Source: Saprospiraceae bacterium
GTDB taxonomy: Bacteria > Bacteroidota > Bacteroidia > Chitinophagales > Saprospiraceae
Direction: 5' to 3'
Length of the DNA stretch: 64,000 bases
Assembly (NCBI GenBank): GCA_026982695.1
Contig: JALSGS010000007.1
Location: 62,001-126,000, forward strand
Below the pieces are notes generated by a model, which was not told where the DNA came from, did not search any database, and saw only the letters and a list, made by a program, of their open reading frames with translations. Positions 17,355 through 26,586 of the stretch are shown one piece after another. The translations under genes were made by a program, and so were the position numbers. Every line of letters starts with the position of its first letter. The stretch's first letter is position 1.

Positions 17355-18959
17355 CTAAGGAAAGTGCAGGTAACCGAAGCGATAGCGGCGTCGCCGTTCG
17401 CCATATAATGCCATGTCGCGGGCACCTATTTGCCGACAGATTTTGGGCCTGACCATGACGTCGGCTTGTTGTGTTGAGGTGAGCGGCCAGACGTGGGTTG
17501 TGCCGTCTTTGCGTACTTCTGTTAAGGCGACTACGGACTTCGATCCTTTAAAGGTATAACGCCGTTTGCGCTTTTGGTCGAAGTTGCGTGGGTGGTCATT
17601 GAAAATGAAATAGAAGCGGTCCTGCACGGTGGCCATGGCGTAAGAGGAAAAGTAGCCGTGATCATTGGTTGTTATTTGTCGTTTGGGGATGCGGGCAGTC
17701 CACTCCAGTGATCCGTCGGGTCGGATATTGACCACGATGATATCGTTGTAGTGATACAGGAAGTCTCGGCGTATGTTATAGCCACGGCTATAGTTTCCGT
17801 AATAGGTAGTGCGCTCTTTCACATAGTATTGTTCAGCGATCAGCACGGCTCCTCCATCGCTGCGCAATATCAGGTGATTGAGTGCATATCGATATAGTTC
17901 TGGAGCGCGGAGTGTGTTTTGCTTAGCCTGTGCTTGGCGTGCGCGCTCGCGCTTCCGCGGAGTATAATAGGGTGTGAGAAATTCTAGTGAAAAGGGGGTC
18001 GCTTGCTGGGTTAACACGCACCATTGGCTGGGTTCTATGCGCAAGTAGCAAGTGCCTTTAATATTCCCGGGTCCCTTTTCTGAGTAAAAACCTGCACAAT
18101 TGATGATGCCATCTTTGCCGATTCGGAAAGTCAGGTCAGTGATGAATCGGTTGTCGAGCGAGATGGTGTATTGTTCCATGCGCTGACCATCGTCAAACCA
18201 AGCGAGGATTACGTATTGGTAGTCGGGTTGGCCAATACGTTGTTGAGCGATGTCATCTAAGAAGCGCACACCTAACAGATACACGTTGCCATGGCGGTCT
18301 ACTCGGTAAGATTTTACTTTAAACTGCTCGTCGGGCCAAGGTAGGCGAACATCGCGCGCCCATCGCAGCTCGAAGTTGGGTTTGAATACGTGAAAGGCGA
18401 ACTGTTCGGGCTGGCCTTTTTGGTAGGGCAGGGCGTTGTATATGAGCAGGTGGCTGCTGTCGGGCGGGATATAGTAGTTGAAATGGCCTTTACGCGTGAG
18501 TTTGGGTGCGGGGGTACGTGCTACCAGCCGCATGCTACGCGTATTCTGCCGCAAGCTGCGTCTGTGTATTTGTTGGCGGAACAAGTATACTTCCTTTTTG
18601 GCTTTGTTGTGGAAGGAAGTCAGTAGCCATAGCTTGCCACCCCAATGAAATAGCCCTTCAAAGTTTTGTATCTTGCTTTTGTATTTGAGTTCAATTGCTT
18701 GAGCGCGTTTTAAGCGCATGCGATGATCGTAGCGCTCAATCCAGTAGCGTTCAATGGCGTACAAGGCGGTCGTAGGGCGGTAGCGTAATGCCAAGAAGTC
18801 GTCTTTTGATATGTCTACGATTTGGCGCAGGCGGCTACCTCGAGGCTCTTTAAGCCGGGTGCCCCACCTGATGCGTTGTTGTTGAGCAATTGTATTTGCC
18901 GAGAGGCACATGAGCATTAGGAGCAAAAAGAGGTGGGATATGCGAGCAAGCATATTCAT
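17355..18959 (-). CDS. Unknown secreted protein, translationally coupled to porD
   Basis: The product has 534 aa with a signal peptide (residues 1-26, ending SANTIAQ). No named domain is recognised. Several segments look like propeller blades, for example VDRHGNVYLLGVRFLDD and DIIVVNIRPDGSLEWTA, so a periplasmic or surface beta-propeller is a reasonable guess. The start overlaps the porD stop in an ATGA, which implies coupled expression with the bamD-rpoZ-coaBC-porD operon. In many relatives recN follows porD, so this gene replaces it here. Confidence 0.65.
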   Translation of the reverse strand: MNMLARISHLFLLLMLMCLSANTIAQQQRIRWGTRLKEPRGSRLRQIVDISKDDFLALRYRPTTALYAIERYWIERYDHRMRLKRAQAIELKYKSKIQNFEGLFHWGGKLWLLTSFHNKAKKEVYLFRQQIHRRSLRQNTRSMRLVARTPAPKLTRKGHFNYYIPPDSSHLLIYNALPYQKGQPEQFAFHVFKPNFELRWARDVRLPWPDEQFKVKSYRVDRHGNVYLLGVRFLDDIAQQRIGQPDYQYVILAWFDDGQRMEQYTISLDNRFITDLTFRIGKDGIINCAGFYSEKGPGNIKGTCYLRIEPSQWCVLTQQATPFSLEFLTPYYTPRKRERARQAQAKQNTLRAPELYRYALNHLILRSDGGAVLIAEQYYVKERTTYYGNYSRGYNIRRDFLYHYNDIIVVNIRPDGSLEWTARIPKRQITTNDHGYFSSYAMATVQDRFYFIFNDHPRNFDQKRKRRYTFKGSKSVVALTEVRKDGTTHVWPLTSTQQADVMVRPKICRQIGARDMALYGERRRRYRFGYLHFP

Positions 18960-19858
18960 CTGAGATTTCGATATTTGGCGGCATTAGCAGGGTCGATACG
19001 AGTCATCACTTGGCGGAGAGTGACTTTTTCTGCAGGGGTAGCTGGCTTGAAAACTTCTACGATTTCATTGGATTTGGCATTGGCAAACATCTGGATAATC
19101 ATAGCATTGGGATAGGTGCGGGCAGCTTCTGAGATGCGCTGTAGTGCTTGGAGGATGACTCCTCGGGCTGCTATGACATCTTGGTGCATCATGTCGAGGC
19201 CAAGGCGGTGATAGTCGTACCAGGCTTGCCGAAAAGTTTTCATGCGTGGATTGAGGAGGTTTTCAATGATCCAATAGCGGTTGCGGTTGCCATCAAGCGA
19301 ACGCCAACCAGGATTAGAGGCTGCTATACCGGGAGGGATGGAGTTGAGAATGTCTTGGGCTTTTTGGTACCAGGGTTCACCACCAAAAGGAGCGAAGGAA
19401 TCTCCGTCGAGACCGAGGATAAGGTAGGCGTAGAAGGAGAGTATGGCCGACAAGTTGTCGTTAAAGCTATTTTGGCTGTATTGCAATGGTTGAAATTGCT
19501 CGTAGGTAAAGGTGACATCTTTATCCAGATGGGAGAGTAAAGGGGTTTGATAGGTGCTGCCATAGACGGGGCGGCTTGCTTGTATCGCCAACTCGGCTTT
19601 GAAGCTAGTAGCTGAGCGTTCTTCGCTGATGGTGAGTACTACATCGACTTGGATGCGCTCTTCTTCTTCATACACTTCATCAGTCCAACGCTCATTGTTG
19701 AGAAAGTCTCGGATAGTCTGCTCGAGGGTTTCGAATACAGCAGGATCTACGAGTTGGAGTTTGGGCGTATTAATTTTAACTGATACGTTGAGTTCTTGGG
19801 CTTGCATGCCTGGAAAGAAACCTATGAGGCAGAGTGCCCAAACGATACATCGCTTCAT
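18956..19858 (-). CDS. porD: PorD/DUF4835 family protein, type IX secretion associated
   Basis: The product has 300 aa from the ATG at 19858, which gives a proper signal peptide (MKRCIVWALCLIGFFPG, cleaved near MQAQ); the open frame to 19900 adds residues without function. The mature part begins ELNVSVKINTPKLQ and includes YAYLILGLDGDSFAPFGG, characteristic of DUF4835. The P. gingivalis member is called PorD and is linked to type IX secretion, though its role is not settled. The gene order with coaBC, rpoZ and bamD upstream supports the call. Confidence 0.85.
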   Translation of the reverse strand: MKRCIVWALCLIGFFPGMQAQELNVSVKINTPKLQLVDPAVFETLEQTIRDFLNNERWTDEVYEEEERIQVDVVLTISEERSATSFKAELAIQASRPVYGSTYQTPLLSHLDKDVTFTYEQFQPLQYSQNSFNDNLSAILSFYAYLILGLDGDSFAPFGGEPWYQKAQDILNSIPPGIAASNPGWRSLDGNRNRYWIIENLLNPRMKTFRQAWYDYHRLGLDMMHQDVIAARGVILQALQRISEAARTYPNAMIIQMFANAKSNEIVEVFKPATPAEKVTLRQVMTRIDPANAAKYRNLR

Positions 19859-20019
19859 GTGTCGCTGTTTTGCGGCTAAAATTTCTAATAAAATTTTCAA
19901 ACGGGGAAATGTAGGTAGCTATGTAAGTGCAGCGCAGCAGTGGGCTTGGCATTGTGTAGGCTTATAACTCGCTTTGTGGTACATTATTGCAGGTAGGGAA
20001 GGGATATTGGCACACTTGC

Positions 20020-21219
20020 TTAGGCGTGGGGTAGTAGTGATTCGAGCACGTCGACGATGTCTCGGGCTACTTCTGTTTTGGGTTTGAGGGGGAAGGCATG
20101 TGTTTGTCCTTCTTTGGTGAAGATGGTGATCTTATTGGTGTCGTGCGCGAATCCTGCGCCTTTTTCTCGTAAGGAGTTGAGCACGATCATATCGAGGTTT
20201 TTCGAGCGAAGTTTTTTGAGTGCATGCTGTTGCTCGTCGTGTGTTTCGAGGGCGAAGCCCACCAGTATTTGTTTGTCGGTTTTGCGTTTGCCGAGGGTTG
20301 CGGCAATATCTGGTGTGCGCACCAACCTGAGTTCGAGGGCTTGATCTGTTTTTTTGATTTTTTGATCGGCTATTTGTGCAGGGCGATAATCGGCCACTGC
20401 AGCGGCCAATATGGCTGCGTCGGCTTTGGGGAAGTGAGCAACAGCCGTGCGGTACATTTCTTCGGCTGTTTGTACAGTATTGACGACGACGTTGGGGTGG
20501 GTAGGGCGCAAATGAGTAGGTCCGAGGATGAGCTGGACGCGCGCACCGCGGCGTGCCAGTTCATCAGCCAGGGAGATACCCATTTTTCCCGTGGCGCGAT
20601 TGCCTATAAAGCGGACGGGATCAAGGGGCTCATAGGTAGGGCCTGCAGTGACCAACACGTAGCGGCCATTCAGACTTTGGCTGCTGTGGTGAAGTGCTTG
20701 TTCGAGAAAGGCAAAGATTTGTTGGGGCTCGGCCATGCGGCCAGGGCCGTGCAGTCCGCTGGCCAGTGCGCCTGTACCTACAGGTATGAGGCCTACGCCG
20801 TCGGCTTGCAGCGTAGATAGGTTGCGTCGGGTAGCGGGGTGTTGCCACATATCCAAGTCCATAGCTGGCGCCACCCATACAGGGCAGCGGGCCGACAGGT
20901 AGATGGCTGTAAGTAGATCATCGCACAGGCCGTGTGCCATGCGTGCGAGGGTATGTGCGGTGGCAGGTGCAATGACCATGGCATCGGCCCATAGGCCCAA
21001 GGCCACGTGGCTATGCCATGCACCGTGGTCGTGTATTTGCGTGAGCACCTCTTTTTGCGAAAGCGTAGCGAGTGTCAGTGGGCTGATAAAGTCGGTAGCG
21101 GTACGAGTCATCACTACTTGTACCTCTGCACCAGCCTTGATCAGTAAGCGCGTCAGTAGGGCACTTTTGTAGGCGGCAATACTGCCGGTAATGCCGAGAA
21201 TGATCTTTTTGCCTTTCAA
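20020..21219 (-). CDS. coaBC: Bifunctional phosphopantothenoylcysteine decarboxylase/synthetase
   Basis: The product has 399 aa and catalyses two steps of coenzyme A synthesis: CTP-dependent joining of 4'-phosphopantothenate with cysteine, and decarboxylation. The N-terminal FMN domain (1-185) starts KKIILGITGSIAAYKSA and holds APAMDLDMW. The C-terminal CoaB domain holds TAGPTYEPLDPVRFIGN (about 192-208) and RATGKMGISLADE; the final KNLDMIVLNSL is typical. It is the third gene of the bamD operon. Confidence 0.95.
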   Translation of the reverse strand: MKGKKIILGITGSIAAYKSALLTRLLIKAGAEVQVVMTRTATDFISPLTLATLSQKEVLTQIHDHGAWHSHVALGLWADAMVIAPATAHTLARMAHGLCDDLLTAIYLSARCPVWVAPAMDLDMWQHPATRRNLSTLQADGVGLIPVGTGALASGLHGPGRMAEPQQIFAFLEQALHHSSQSLNGRYVLVTAGPTYEPLDPVRFIGNRATGKMGISLADELARRGARVQLILGPTHLRPTHPNVVVNTVQTAEEMYRTAVAHFPKADAAILAAAVADYRPAQIADQKIKKTDQALELRLVRTPDIAATLGKRKTDKQILVGFALETHDEQQHALKKLRSKNLDMIVLNSLREKGAGFAHDTNKITIFTKEGQTHAFPLKPKTEVARDIVDVLESLLPHA

Positions 21220-21350
21220 AACAGATGAACCCTTTTTTGTTATGCCTGCGCAGAAGGCATGGCTTCAATAGGGGGTGCGGCCAACTAAAGGCATTTGCGA
21301 AAGGGCATAGCCCCAATCAATGCCTGATTGGGGCTATGACAAACGGCTCA

Positions 21351-21704
21351 TCAGGAATGCTCTTGGCGCTTGTGCTTTTTTTTGTTGGTGTAGCGCCAGT
21401 AGAGCTCATCGTTGAGAAACTCTTCAGTAGCAATGGTAGCCGGGTTGGGTAAACGCTCGTAGAAGCGCGAAATTTCAATTTGCTCTTTGTTTTCAGTGAC
21501 TTCTTCGATCGTTTCGGTAGGCACACTGAATTCTTCGAGCTTGTCCATCAACTCGCGTTTGATTTGGCGCGAGAGTTGATTGGCACGCTTGGCGATGATG
21601 TTGAGGGCTTCGTAGATGTTGCCCGTTTTTTCTACCAACTGGTTGACATCGCGCGCTTTGAGATCGGGGCAAATGTGCTGCGTCTTACTTTTGATATCTG
21701 TCAT
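21351..21704 (-). CDS. rpoZ: RNA polymerase omega subunit (RpoZ-like)
   Basis: The product has 117 aa (start MTDIKSKTQHICPD at 21704). The segment VNQLVEKTGNIYEALNIIAKRA resembles the omega-subunit helix that holds the beta-prime subunit. The Bacteroidota form is longer than the E. coli protein and is often annotated as an omega-family protein. The start overlaps the bamD coding end by 20 bp, so it is cotranscribed with bamD and coaBC. Confidence 0.8.
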   Translation of the reverse strand: MTDIKSKTQHICPDLKARDVNQLVEKTGNIYEALNIIAKRANQLSRQIKRELMDKLEEFSVPTETIEEVTENKEQIEISRFYERLPNPATIATEEFLNDELYWRYTNKKKHKRQEHS

Positions 21705-22512
21705 TAGCAAACTGTTTTATGGTGGCTTGTGCTCGTGCTGCGATTTCGCGTACTTCATTAGCATACGCGCTATCGCTGTATTTGTTCAAAAAATCGTTGG
21801 CAAATGTGATCGTTTGGTGGAATCGTTCTTCTTGCTTTTCGTAAATGCTGTTTTCGGCCATGAGAAAAGCCGATTTGACCAGCATGTAGCGCACGCGTTC
21901 GGCATTTCTCGTCTCGGGGAAGTCTTTCAATAGGTTTTCGAAACTGACGATGGCTGCTTGATAGTCGCGCAAGTTGAAGTATAGCTGGGCTGCATCGTAG
22001 GCCTTTTGCTCGAGCTTCAAGCGCATCTGATCCATCAGCCGGTTGCATTCAGGTACGCGCGGGCTACTGGGATAGGTGTTGACAAACAGCTGAAAGGCAT
22101 CGATGGCTTTCAGCGTATAGCTTTGGTCGAGTCGATAGGAAGGGGAAAGCTGGTAGAAACTATATGCTGCCATAAAATCGGCTTCTTCGCGTTTGTCGCT
22201 ATGGGGGAAGGTATTGGAAAAGTTGGAGAAATAGTAGTTGGCCAATACATATCGCCCCAAGTGATAGTATGTGTACGCATATTTAAAATACAGCTCTTCC
22301 AGCTCGGGCCGCCCCCTGAACGCACTGATCACCAGCTCGAAGAGTGTTTGTGCCCGCTGCCAATCTTCAGCATCGTAGTACTCCAGAGCTTTTTGATAAA
22401 TGAGTTCCGTGTCGCCACTGGCTCGGATCTGTTCAAATTCACTTTTACAGCTACTGCTGGATACAGCCACAGATATTGCCCATAGTACGTATGTCAAGAA
22501 CCTGATTTTCAT
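21685..22512 (-). CDS. bamD: Outer-membrane assembly lipoprotein BamD
   Basis: A 275-aa lipoprotein component of the BAM complex that inserts beta-barrels into the outer membrane. The signal peptide ends in SSSSC, so Cys22 is the lipid anchor. TPR units follow, e.g. YYDAEDWQRAQTLFELVISA and FKYAYTYYHLGRYVLANYYF, with the family segment DKREEADFMAAYSFYQLSP. It is the first gene of the bamD-rpoZ-coaBC-porD operon and has a promoter-like TATCTTTG at 22564-22571 on the minus strand. Confidence 0.92.
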   Translation of the reverse strand: MKIRFLTYVLWAISVAVSSSSCKSEFEQIRASGDTELIYQKALEYYDAEDWQRAQTLFELVISAFRGRPELEELYFKYAYTYYHLGRYVLANYYFSNFSNTFPHSDKREEADFMAAYSFYQLSPSYRLDQSYTLKAIDAFQLFVNTYPSSPRVPECNRLMDQMRLKLEQKAYDAAQLYFNLRDYQAAIVSFENLLKDFPETRNAERVRYMLVKSAFLMAENSIYEKQEERFHQTITFANDFLNKYSDSAYANEVREIAARAQATIKQFANDRYQK

Positions 22513-22563
22513 AGGGGTGCAAAGTTATGCTTTTTTGCTAAATGACCTGCTCTGTTGAGGCGG

Positions 22564-22571
22564 CAAAGATA
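22564..22571 (-). promoter_or_regulatory. Candidate -7 promoter element of bamD operon
   Basis: TATCTTTG on the minus strand matches TAnnTTTG and lies 52 bp ahead of the bamD start. A second match, TAACTTTG at 22520-22527, is too close to the start codon unless the mRNA is nearly leaderless. Confidence 0.5.
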
Positions 22572-22654
22572 AGCCAACGAATCGTGCCGAGCTCATTGTA
22601 TTTTATTCTGGATAAAGGGTGCTGAGGGAAGCTGGATGGTTGTATGCCATGCCA

Positions 22655-23779
22655 TCACCGAGCAAAATTGGTTGGCTCATGCTTGCCGCGTATTTTTACT
22701 TCTAACCACACGGGCTGATGATCGCTATATGCAAAATCCAGGTCGATGGTATGCACTTGCATGGGGCTGAGATTAGGCGATAGGAGATAAAAATCGATTA
22801 AAGTGACGAAGGTGGAATCAGGCTGGTAGGGATGGCGCACTTTGCGATTCGTGGGGGTAGTAGGGTCATAGGCCCATTGCCATCCGGGTGGCATAAAATC
22901 GCTTGGTAGGTTTAGCTGGGTGTATCCCTGTGTGCGTCCCGGCATAAAGTAATCGAAGGGAAAGTCGGGTGGGCATTGGTTCCAGTCGCCGCCAATGAGG
23001 ACGTAGCTGCCCCGCTCGTATTCAGCAAGGCATAACTCGCGCAAAAAGTCGTTTTGCATTTTTTTGATCTGGCCATCATCGTATGCCGAGTGGTGAATGT
23101 TCATGATCACCAGGTCGGGGCCAAAGCGCGTGCGTATGCGATGTAGCGATACGCAGCGGTCGAGCTGAAAGATGCGCGTGGGCCAGGCGAAGTTGCCAGG
23201 CAATTGGAAGCGAATCGATTCGTAGGGCTGCACTTCGAGAAACGTCGCTAAGCCAGCCTCGACGGGGCCATAAGCGCGCCAGGGCTCGGCCAGCGGTAAG
23301 GGCATGTACCATACTCGGTAGTTAGTGGCAAAGAAAGCGGCATAGTTACTCAAAGTGTCAGCAATCAGTGCAAATTCATCGACCCAATGGGAGCGTCGTG
23401 CAGCTCGATCCACCTCCTGTAACAGGTAGTAATCGGCCGGATGGGCTTTGAGTGTGTGCAAAATGCCGGCCATGTTGCGCTGTAGCTGTTGGCGCGTAGG
23501 ACGCACGTCGTGCCCACCACTAAAGAAATAATGCTTGCTGTCGAAAAAGAAGTCCGATTCGTGCCCTAGCCCGCCGTATCCGATGTTCCAAATCAGCGCA
23601 GTGAACGTGCTATCTTCTTGTAGGTGCTGATCTGTGGAGCGTATAGCTATCAGGGGGATGGTGTCATTTGGTTGATAGTCCGACAGCGTACCAATGACCA
23701 GTAATGCAAGTAAGTACAAGATCCATAGGCCCAATATTAGTGCTAATAGCCGGACTAAGGCATACAACCATTTCATCAA
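22655..23779 (-). CDS. Endonuclease/exonuclease/phosphatase family membrane-anchored protein
   Basis: The product has 374 aa with one N-terminal hydrophobic helix (about 4-32) that would anchor it in the inner membrane. The soluble domain has the EEP fold motifs: ALIWNIGYGG (Asn ligand), YYLLQEVDR (metal-binding Glu), IGGDWNQCP (catalytic Asp/Asn), and YSDHQPVW (final Asp-His). The substrate could be a nucleic acid, phospholipid or inositol phosphate; the sequence does not decide. A duplicated start (MM) is at 23779/23776. Confidence 0.8.
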   Translation of the reverse strand: MMKWLYALVRLLALILGLWILYLLALLVIGTLSDYQPNDTIPLIAIRSTDQHLQEDSTFTALIWNIGYGGLGHESDFFFDSKHYFFSGGHDVRPTRQQLQRNMAGILHTLKAHPADYYLLQEVDRAARRSHWVDEFALIADTLSNYAAFFATNYRVWYMPLPLAEPWRAYGPVEAGLATFLEVQPYESIRFQLPGNFAWPTRIFQLDRCVSLHRIRTRFGPDLVIMNIHHSAYDDGQIKKMQNDFLRELCLAEYERGSYVLIGGDWNQCPPDFPFDYFMPGRTQGYTQLNLPSDFMPPGWQWAYDPTTPTNRKVRHPYQPDSTFVTLIDFYLLSPNLSPMQVHTIDLDFAYSDHQPVWLEVKIRGKHEPTNFAR

Positions 23780-23902
23780 AAAGAGTAATTTTGTAAAAAA
23801 ACGATTGATCCCCCTGGGTTACCCAATGAGGCGTGAAGGTAACGTGTCTCCTTATTTATTATTTAATAAGGAACAGAAATAAAACCAATTGGACCACTAC
23901 AT

Positions 23903-24661
23903 ATGAATACGGATGATCCTCTTCCTACGTGGGATTTCCTCTCTGGTGAAATTCTCCTCGTTAACAAGCCTACAGGTTGGACTTCTTTTGATGTAGTCAA
24001 TAAGATCCGACACAAACTACGCAAGGTACTGTCTGTGCGCAAGATCAAGGTGGGGCATGCCGGTACGCTCGATCCTATAGCTACAGGCTTACTCATCATA
24101 GCCACGGGAAAGGCTACCAAGCAGTTGCATCAGCTGCAGGGCTTGCCCAAGGAGTACGAAGGCACGTTGGTACTAGGGGCCACTACTCCTTCCTATGATG
24201 CAGAAACGGAAATCGATCAGGAATACGATTGGGCGCATATCACACTTAAACAGTTGGAAGGGGCGCGCAAGCAGTTTATCGGTCAGATTGAACAAGTGCC
24301 CCCGCTGTTTTCGGCCATTAAAGTAGACGGACAACCCCTCTACAAACGGGCTCGTCGAGGCGAACAAGTCGAAGTGCAGCCCCGCCAGGTGACGATCTAC
24401 GAATTTGAACTGACGCGCCTGGCGTTGCCTGAGGTGTATTTCCGCGTAGTGTGTAGCAAAGGCACATACATACGTGCTTTAGCACATGACTTTGGGCGTG
24501 CACTTGGCAGTGGTGCCTATCTGCGTGCTTTGCGACGCACAGCAGTGGGGCCTTATCGCATTGAAAATGCGTGGCAGCTCGACACTTTGATAAATGCCCT
24601 CGACAGCTTGCGGGCTGATGCACTACCTTCCGAATACGAGCAAAAACATCGCAGTGTATGA
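23903..24661 (+). CDS. truB: tRNA pseudouridine(55) synthase
   Basis: This enzyme (252 aa) makes pseudouridine 55 in the T-loop of tRNA. It has ILLVNKPTGWTSFDVV, the catalytic motif VGHAGTLDPIATGLL with Asp at about residue 55, and the core segment VPPLFSAIKVDGQPLYKRAR. The length fits TruB enzymes that lack the full C-terminal PUA domain. An AT-rich inverted repeat CCTTATT...AATAAGG sits just upstream. The next gene overlaps by 4 bp (ATGA). Confidence 0.95.
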   Translation: MNTDDPLPTWDFLSGEILLVNKPTGWTSFDVVNKIRHKLRKVLSVRKIKVGHAGTLDPIATGLLIIATGKATKQLHQLQGLPKEYEGTLVLGATTPSYDAETEIDQEYDWAHITLKQLEGARKQFIGQIEQVPPLFSAIKVDGQPLYKRARRGEQVEVQPRQVTIYEFELTRLALPEVYFRVVCSKGTYIRALAHDFGRALGSGAYLRALRRTAVGPYRIENAWQLDTLINALDSLRADALPSEYEQKHRSV

Positions 24662-25329
24662 GTGCCGCTACAACAGATGAGTATCGTACTATAGCAGCGC
24701 CGTCTGAAGGCACTTTTCGCGATCGTGGTAGTAAGTTTATCGCTTATGCCTTTCCCGTTCAGGATGAAGTGCAAGCGATGGAGCAGGTGCAATCGGTGCG
24801 CAGGGCTCACCCCAAGGCACGTCACCATTGCTTTGCTTGGCGTTTGGAACATGGGGGCGATCGATTTCGCACCAACGACGACGGAGAGCCTTCAGGTACC
24901 GCAGGGCGGCCTATACTGGGCCAAATCGACAGCTTCGGTTTGACCAATGTCGTTGTAGTAGTGGTGCGCTACTTTGGTGGAACCTTATTGGGCACTTCAG
25001 GGCTTATTCGCGCTTATCGAGCGGCTACTGCCGAGGCGTTGCACCATGCACAGATCGTAGCACGCGTGCGCGAGCAACTCGTACAGCTCACTTTCGGCTA
25101 TCCATTGATGGGCCCCGTGATGCGCGCTATTGAACGTATAGGTTTATCTGTACGTACACAAAGTTTCGATCATCAAGGACAGCTGATCTTTGCCGTGCCA
25201 TTGAGTCGCCTCGATGAAGTGTTGATCCATCTGAAAGCTCATGTAGCTGGTGTGCCACTCGAACAAGCCCGGCAGATACGGGAAGTGCAAGGGCTGCATA
25301 TAGCACTGTTGACCGAAGCACAACGATAG
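24658..25329 (+). CDS. IMPACT/YigZ family protein
   Basis: The product has 223 aa. The N-terminal UPF0029 domain shows GTFRDRGSKFIAYAFPV, ARHHCFAWRL, NDDGEPSGTAGRPIL and VVVVRYFGGTLLGTSGLIRA. YigZ and eukaryotic IMPACT relate to translation control; the biochemical role in bacteria is not fixed. It starts within the truB stop (ATGA), so both are coupled, consistent with a translation-associated function. Confidence 0.88.
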   Translation: MSAATTDEYRTIAAPSEGTFRDRGSKFIAYAFPVQDEVQAMEQVQSVRRAHPKARHHCFAWRLEHGGDRFRTNDDGEPSGTAGRPILGQIDSFGLTNVVVVVVRYFGGTLLGTSGLIRAYRAATAEALHHAQIVARVREQLVQLTFGYPLMGPVMRAIERIGLSVRTQSFDHQGQLIFAVPLSRLDEVLIHLKAHVAGVPLEQARQIREVQGLHIALLTEAQR

Positions 25330-25373
25330 CTCGTATCTTGTGTTTTCTGAAAAAGCATAAAACCCAGCACCTC

Positions 25374-26519
25374 ATGAATTCACGGCTTAACTTAATGGCA
25401 TCGCTTTTTTTACTGATTACACTATCTGCCTGCCTCAAAGACAACGTACAACTCAAGTCCTATACTCAAGATGAGTTGAGTGTATTGCGTCAGTATCTCG
25501 ATTTGCCAGAGGAGGTATATAACTATGCACAGCCCCAGCTGCCCGAACACATGCAAAATGGCGGCTTTGGTGGTACGACTATTACCAACCATGGGGCTAC
25601 GCTTGGGCGCGTGCTGTTTTACGATATGCACCTGTCTGCCGACAATACCCGTGCCTGTGCCTCTTGCCATGTCCAGGCACATGCTATGGCCGACGTAAGC
25701 GCACGTAGTGAAGGTGTCAATGGCAACCAGACCGATCGCAATGCACTAGCTATAGGCAATGTGCGGTTCTATTATTTCGATCGGGGCTTCTTTTGGGACG
25801 AGCGTGCCAGCAGCGTGGAAGAGCAGATACGCATGACTATCAGCAACCACAAAGAGATGGGGGTAGACTTCGAGCTGCTTGCGCAAAAACTCGAAGCTTT
25901 GCCCTACTATCCCATATTGTTTGAGAAGGCTTTTGGCTCTAGCCAAATCACTTCCGAACGCATTGCCGATGCACTAGCTCAGTACGTGCGATCTATTGTC
26001 TCAGGGCATTCAAAACTGGACTATGCCATCGAGCAAGACTTGGCCAGCAAATGGTGGGAGCTCGAATCGGCGGACTTGCCCAGCTTAACAAGCCAAGAAA
26101 ACAGGGGCAAACAACTTTTCATGCAACACTGCAGCAGCTGCCACGGCAACCTCCTCTTTCTGGGTAAGCCTATTGCCAACAACGGTCTCGATATTGAGTA
26201 TACTGACCAAGGAGTAGGTGCGCTTACGGGTAACCCCAGCCAATTTGGACTGTTTAAAGTGCCTTTCTTGCGCAACATCGCACTGACGGCACCTTACATG
26301 CACGACGGACGCTTTCAAACCCTGGAAGAAGTGGTGGAACACTACAACTCGGGCATCCAGCCGCATCCCAACCTCGATCCCATCTTGAAGCGTGCCGATG
26401 GTACGCCCAAGCAGTTCAACTTGAGTGAAGAAGACAAGCAAGCTCTGGTGGCTTTTCTCTACACCCTTACGGATGATTCTTTCCTCAAAGACCCAGCATT
26501 TGCCAATCCTTTTAAATAG
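25374..26519 (+). CDS. Diheme cytochrome c peroxidase/MauG-type lipoprotein
   Basis: The product from the ATG at 25374 has 381 aa. Residues 1-20 are a lipoprotein signal (LFLLITLSAC, lipidated Cys20). It has two c-type heme motifs: CASCH at 95-99 and CSSCH at 253-257, the two-domain layout of bacterial cytochrome c peroxidases and MauG proteins. The segment LGRVLFYDMHLSADNTRACASC is typical, as is VPFLRNIALTAPYMHDG near the C terminus. It should act in the periplasm on hydrogen peroxide or as an oxidant of a partner protein. Confidence 0.88.
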   Translation: MNSRLNLMASLFLLITLSACLKDNVQLKSYTQDELSVLRQYLDLPEEVYNYAQPQLPEHMQNGGFGGTTITNHGATLGRVLFYDMHLSADNTRACASCHVQAHAMADVSARSEGVNGNQTDRNALAIGNVRFYYFDRGFFWDERASSVEEQIRMTISNHKEMGVDFELLAQKLEALPYYPILFEKAFGSSQITSERIADALAQYVRSIVSGHSKLDYAIEQDLASKWWELESADLPSLTSQENRGKQLFMQHCSSCHGNLLFLGKPIANNGLDIEYTDQGVGALTGNPSQFGLFKVPFLRNIALTAPYMHDGRFQTLEEVVEHYNSGIQPHPNLDPILKRADGTPKQFNLSEEDKQALVAFLYTLTDDSFLKDPAFANPFK

Positions 26520-26586
26520 AAGCCTTTCGGCAAATGCTATCTCTCCAAGCATCTGAGTTTTTACGGGTGCCTGGGGAGGTGAGCAG

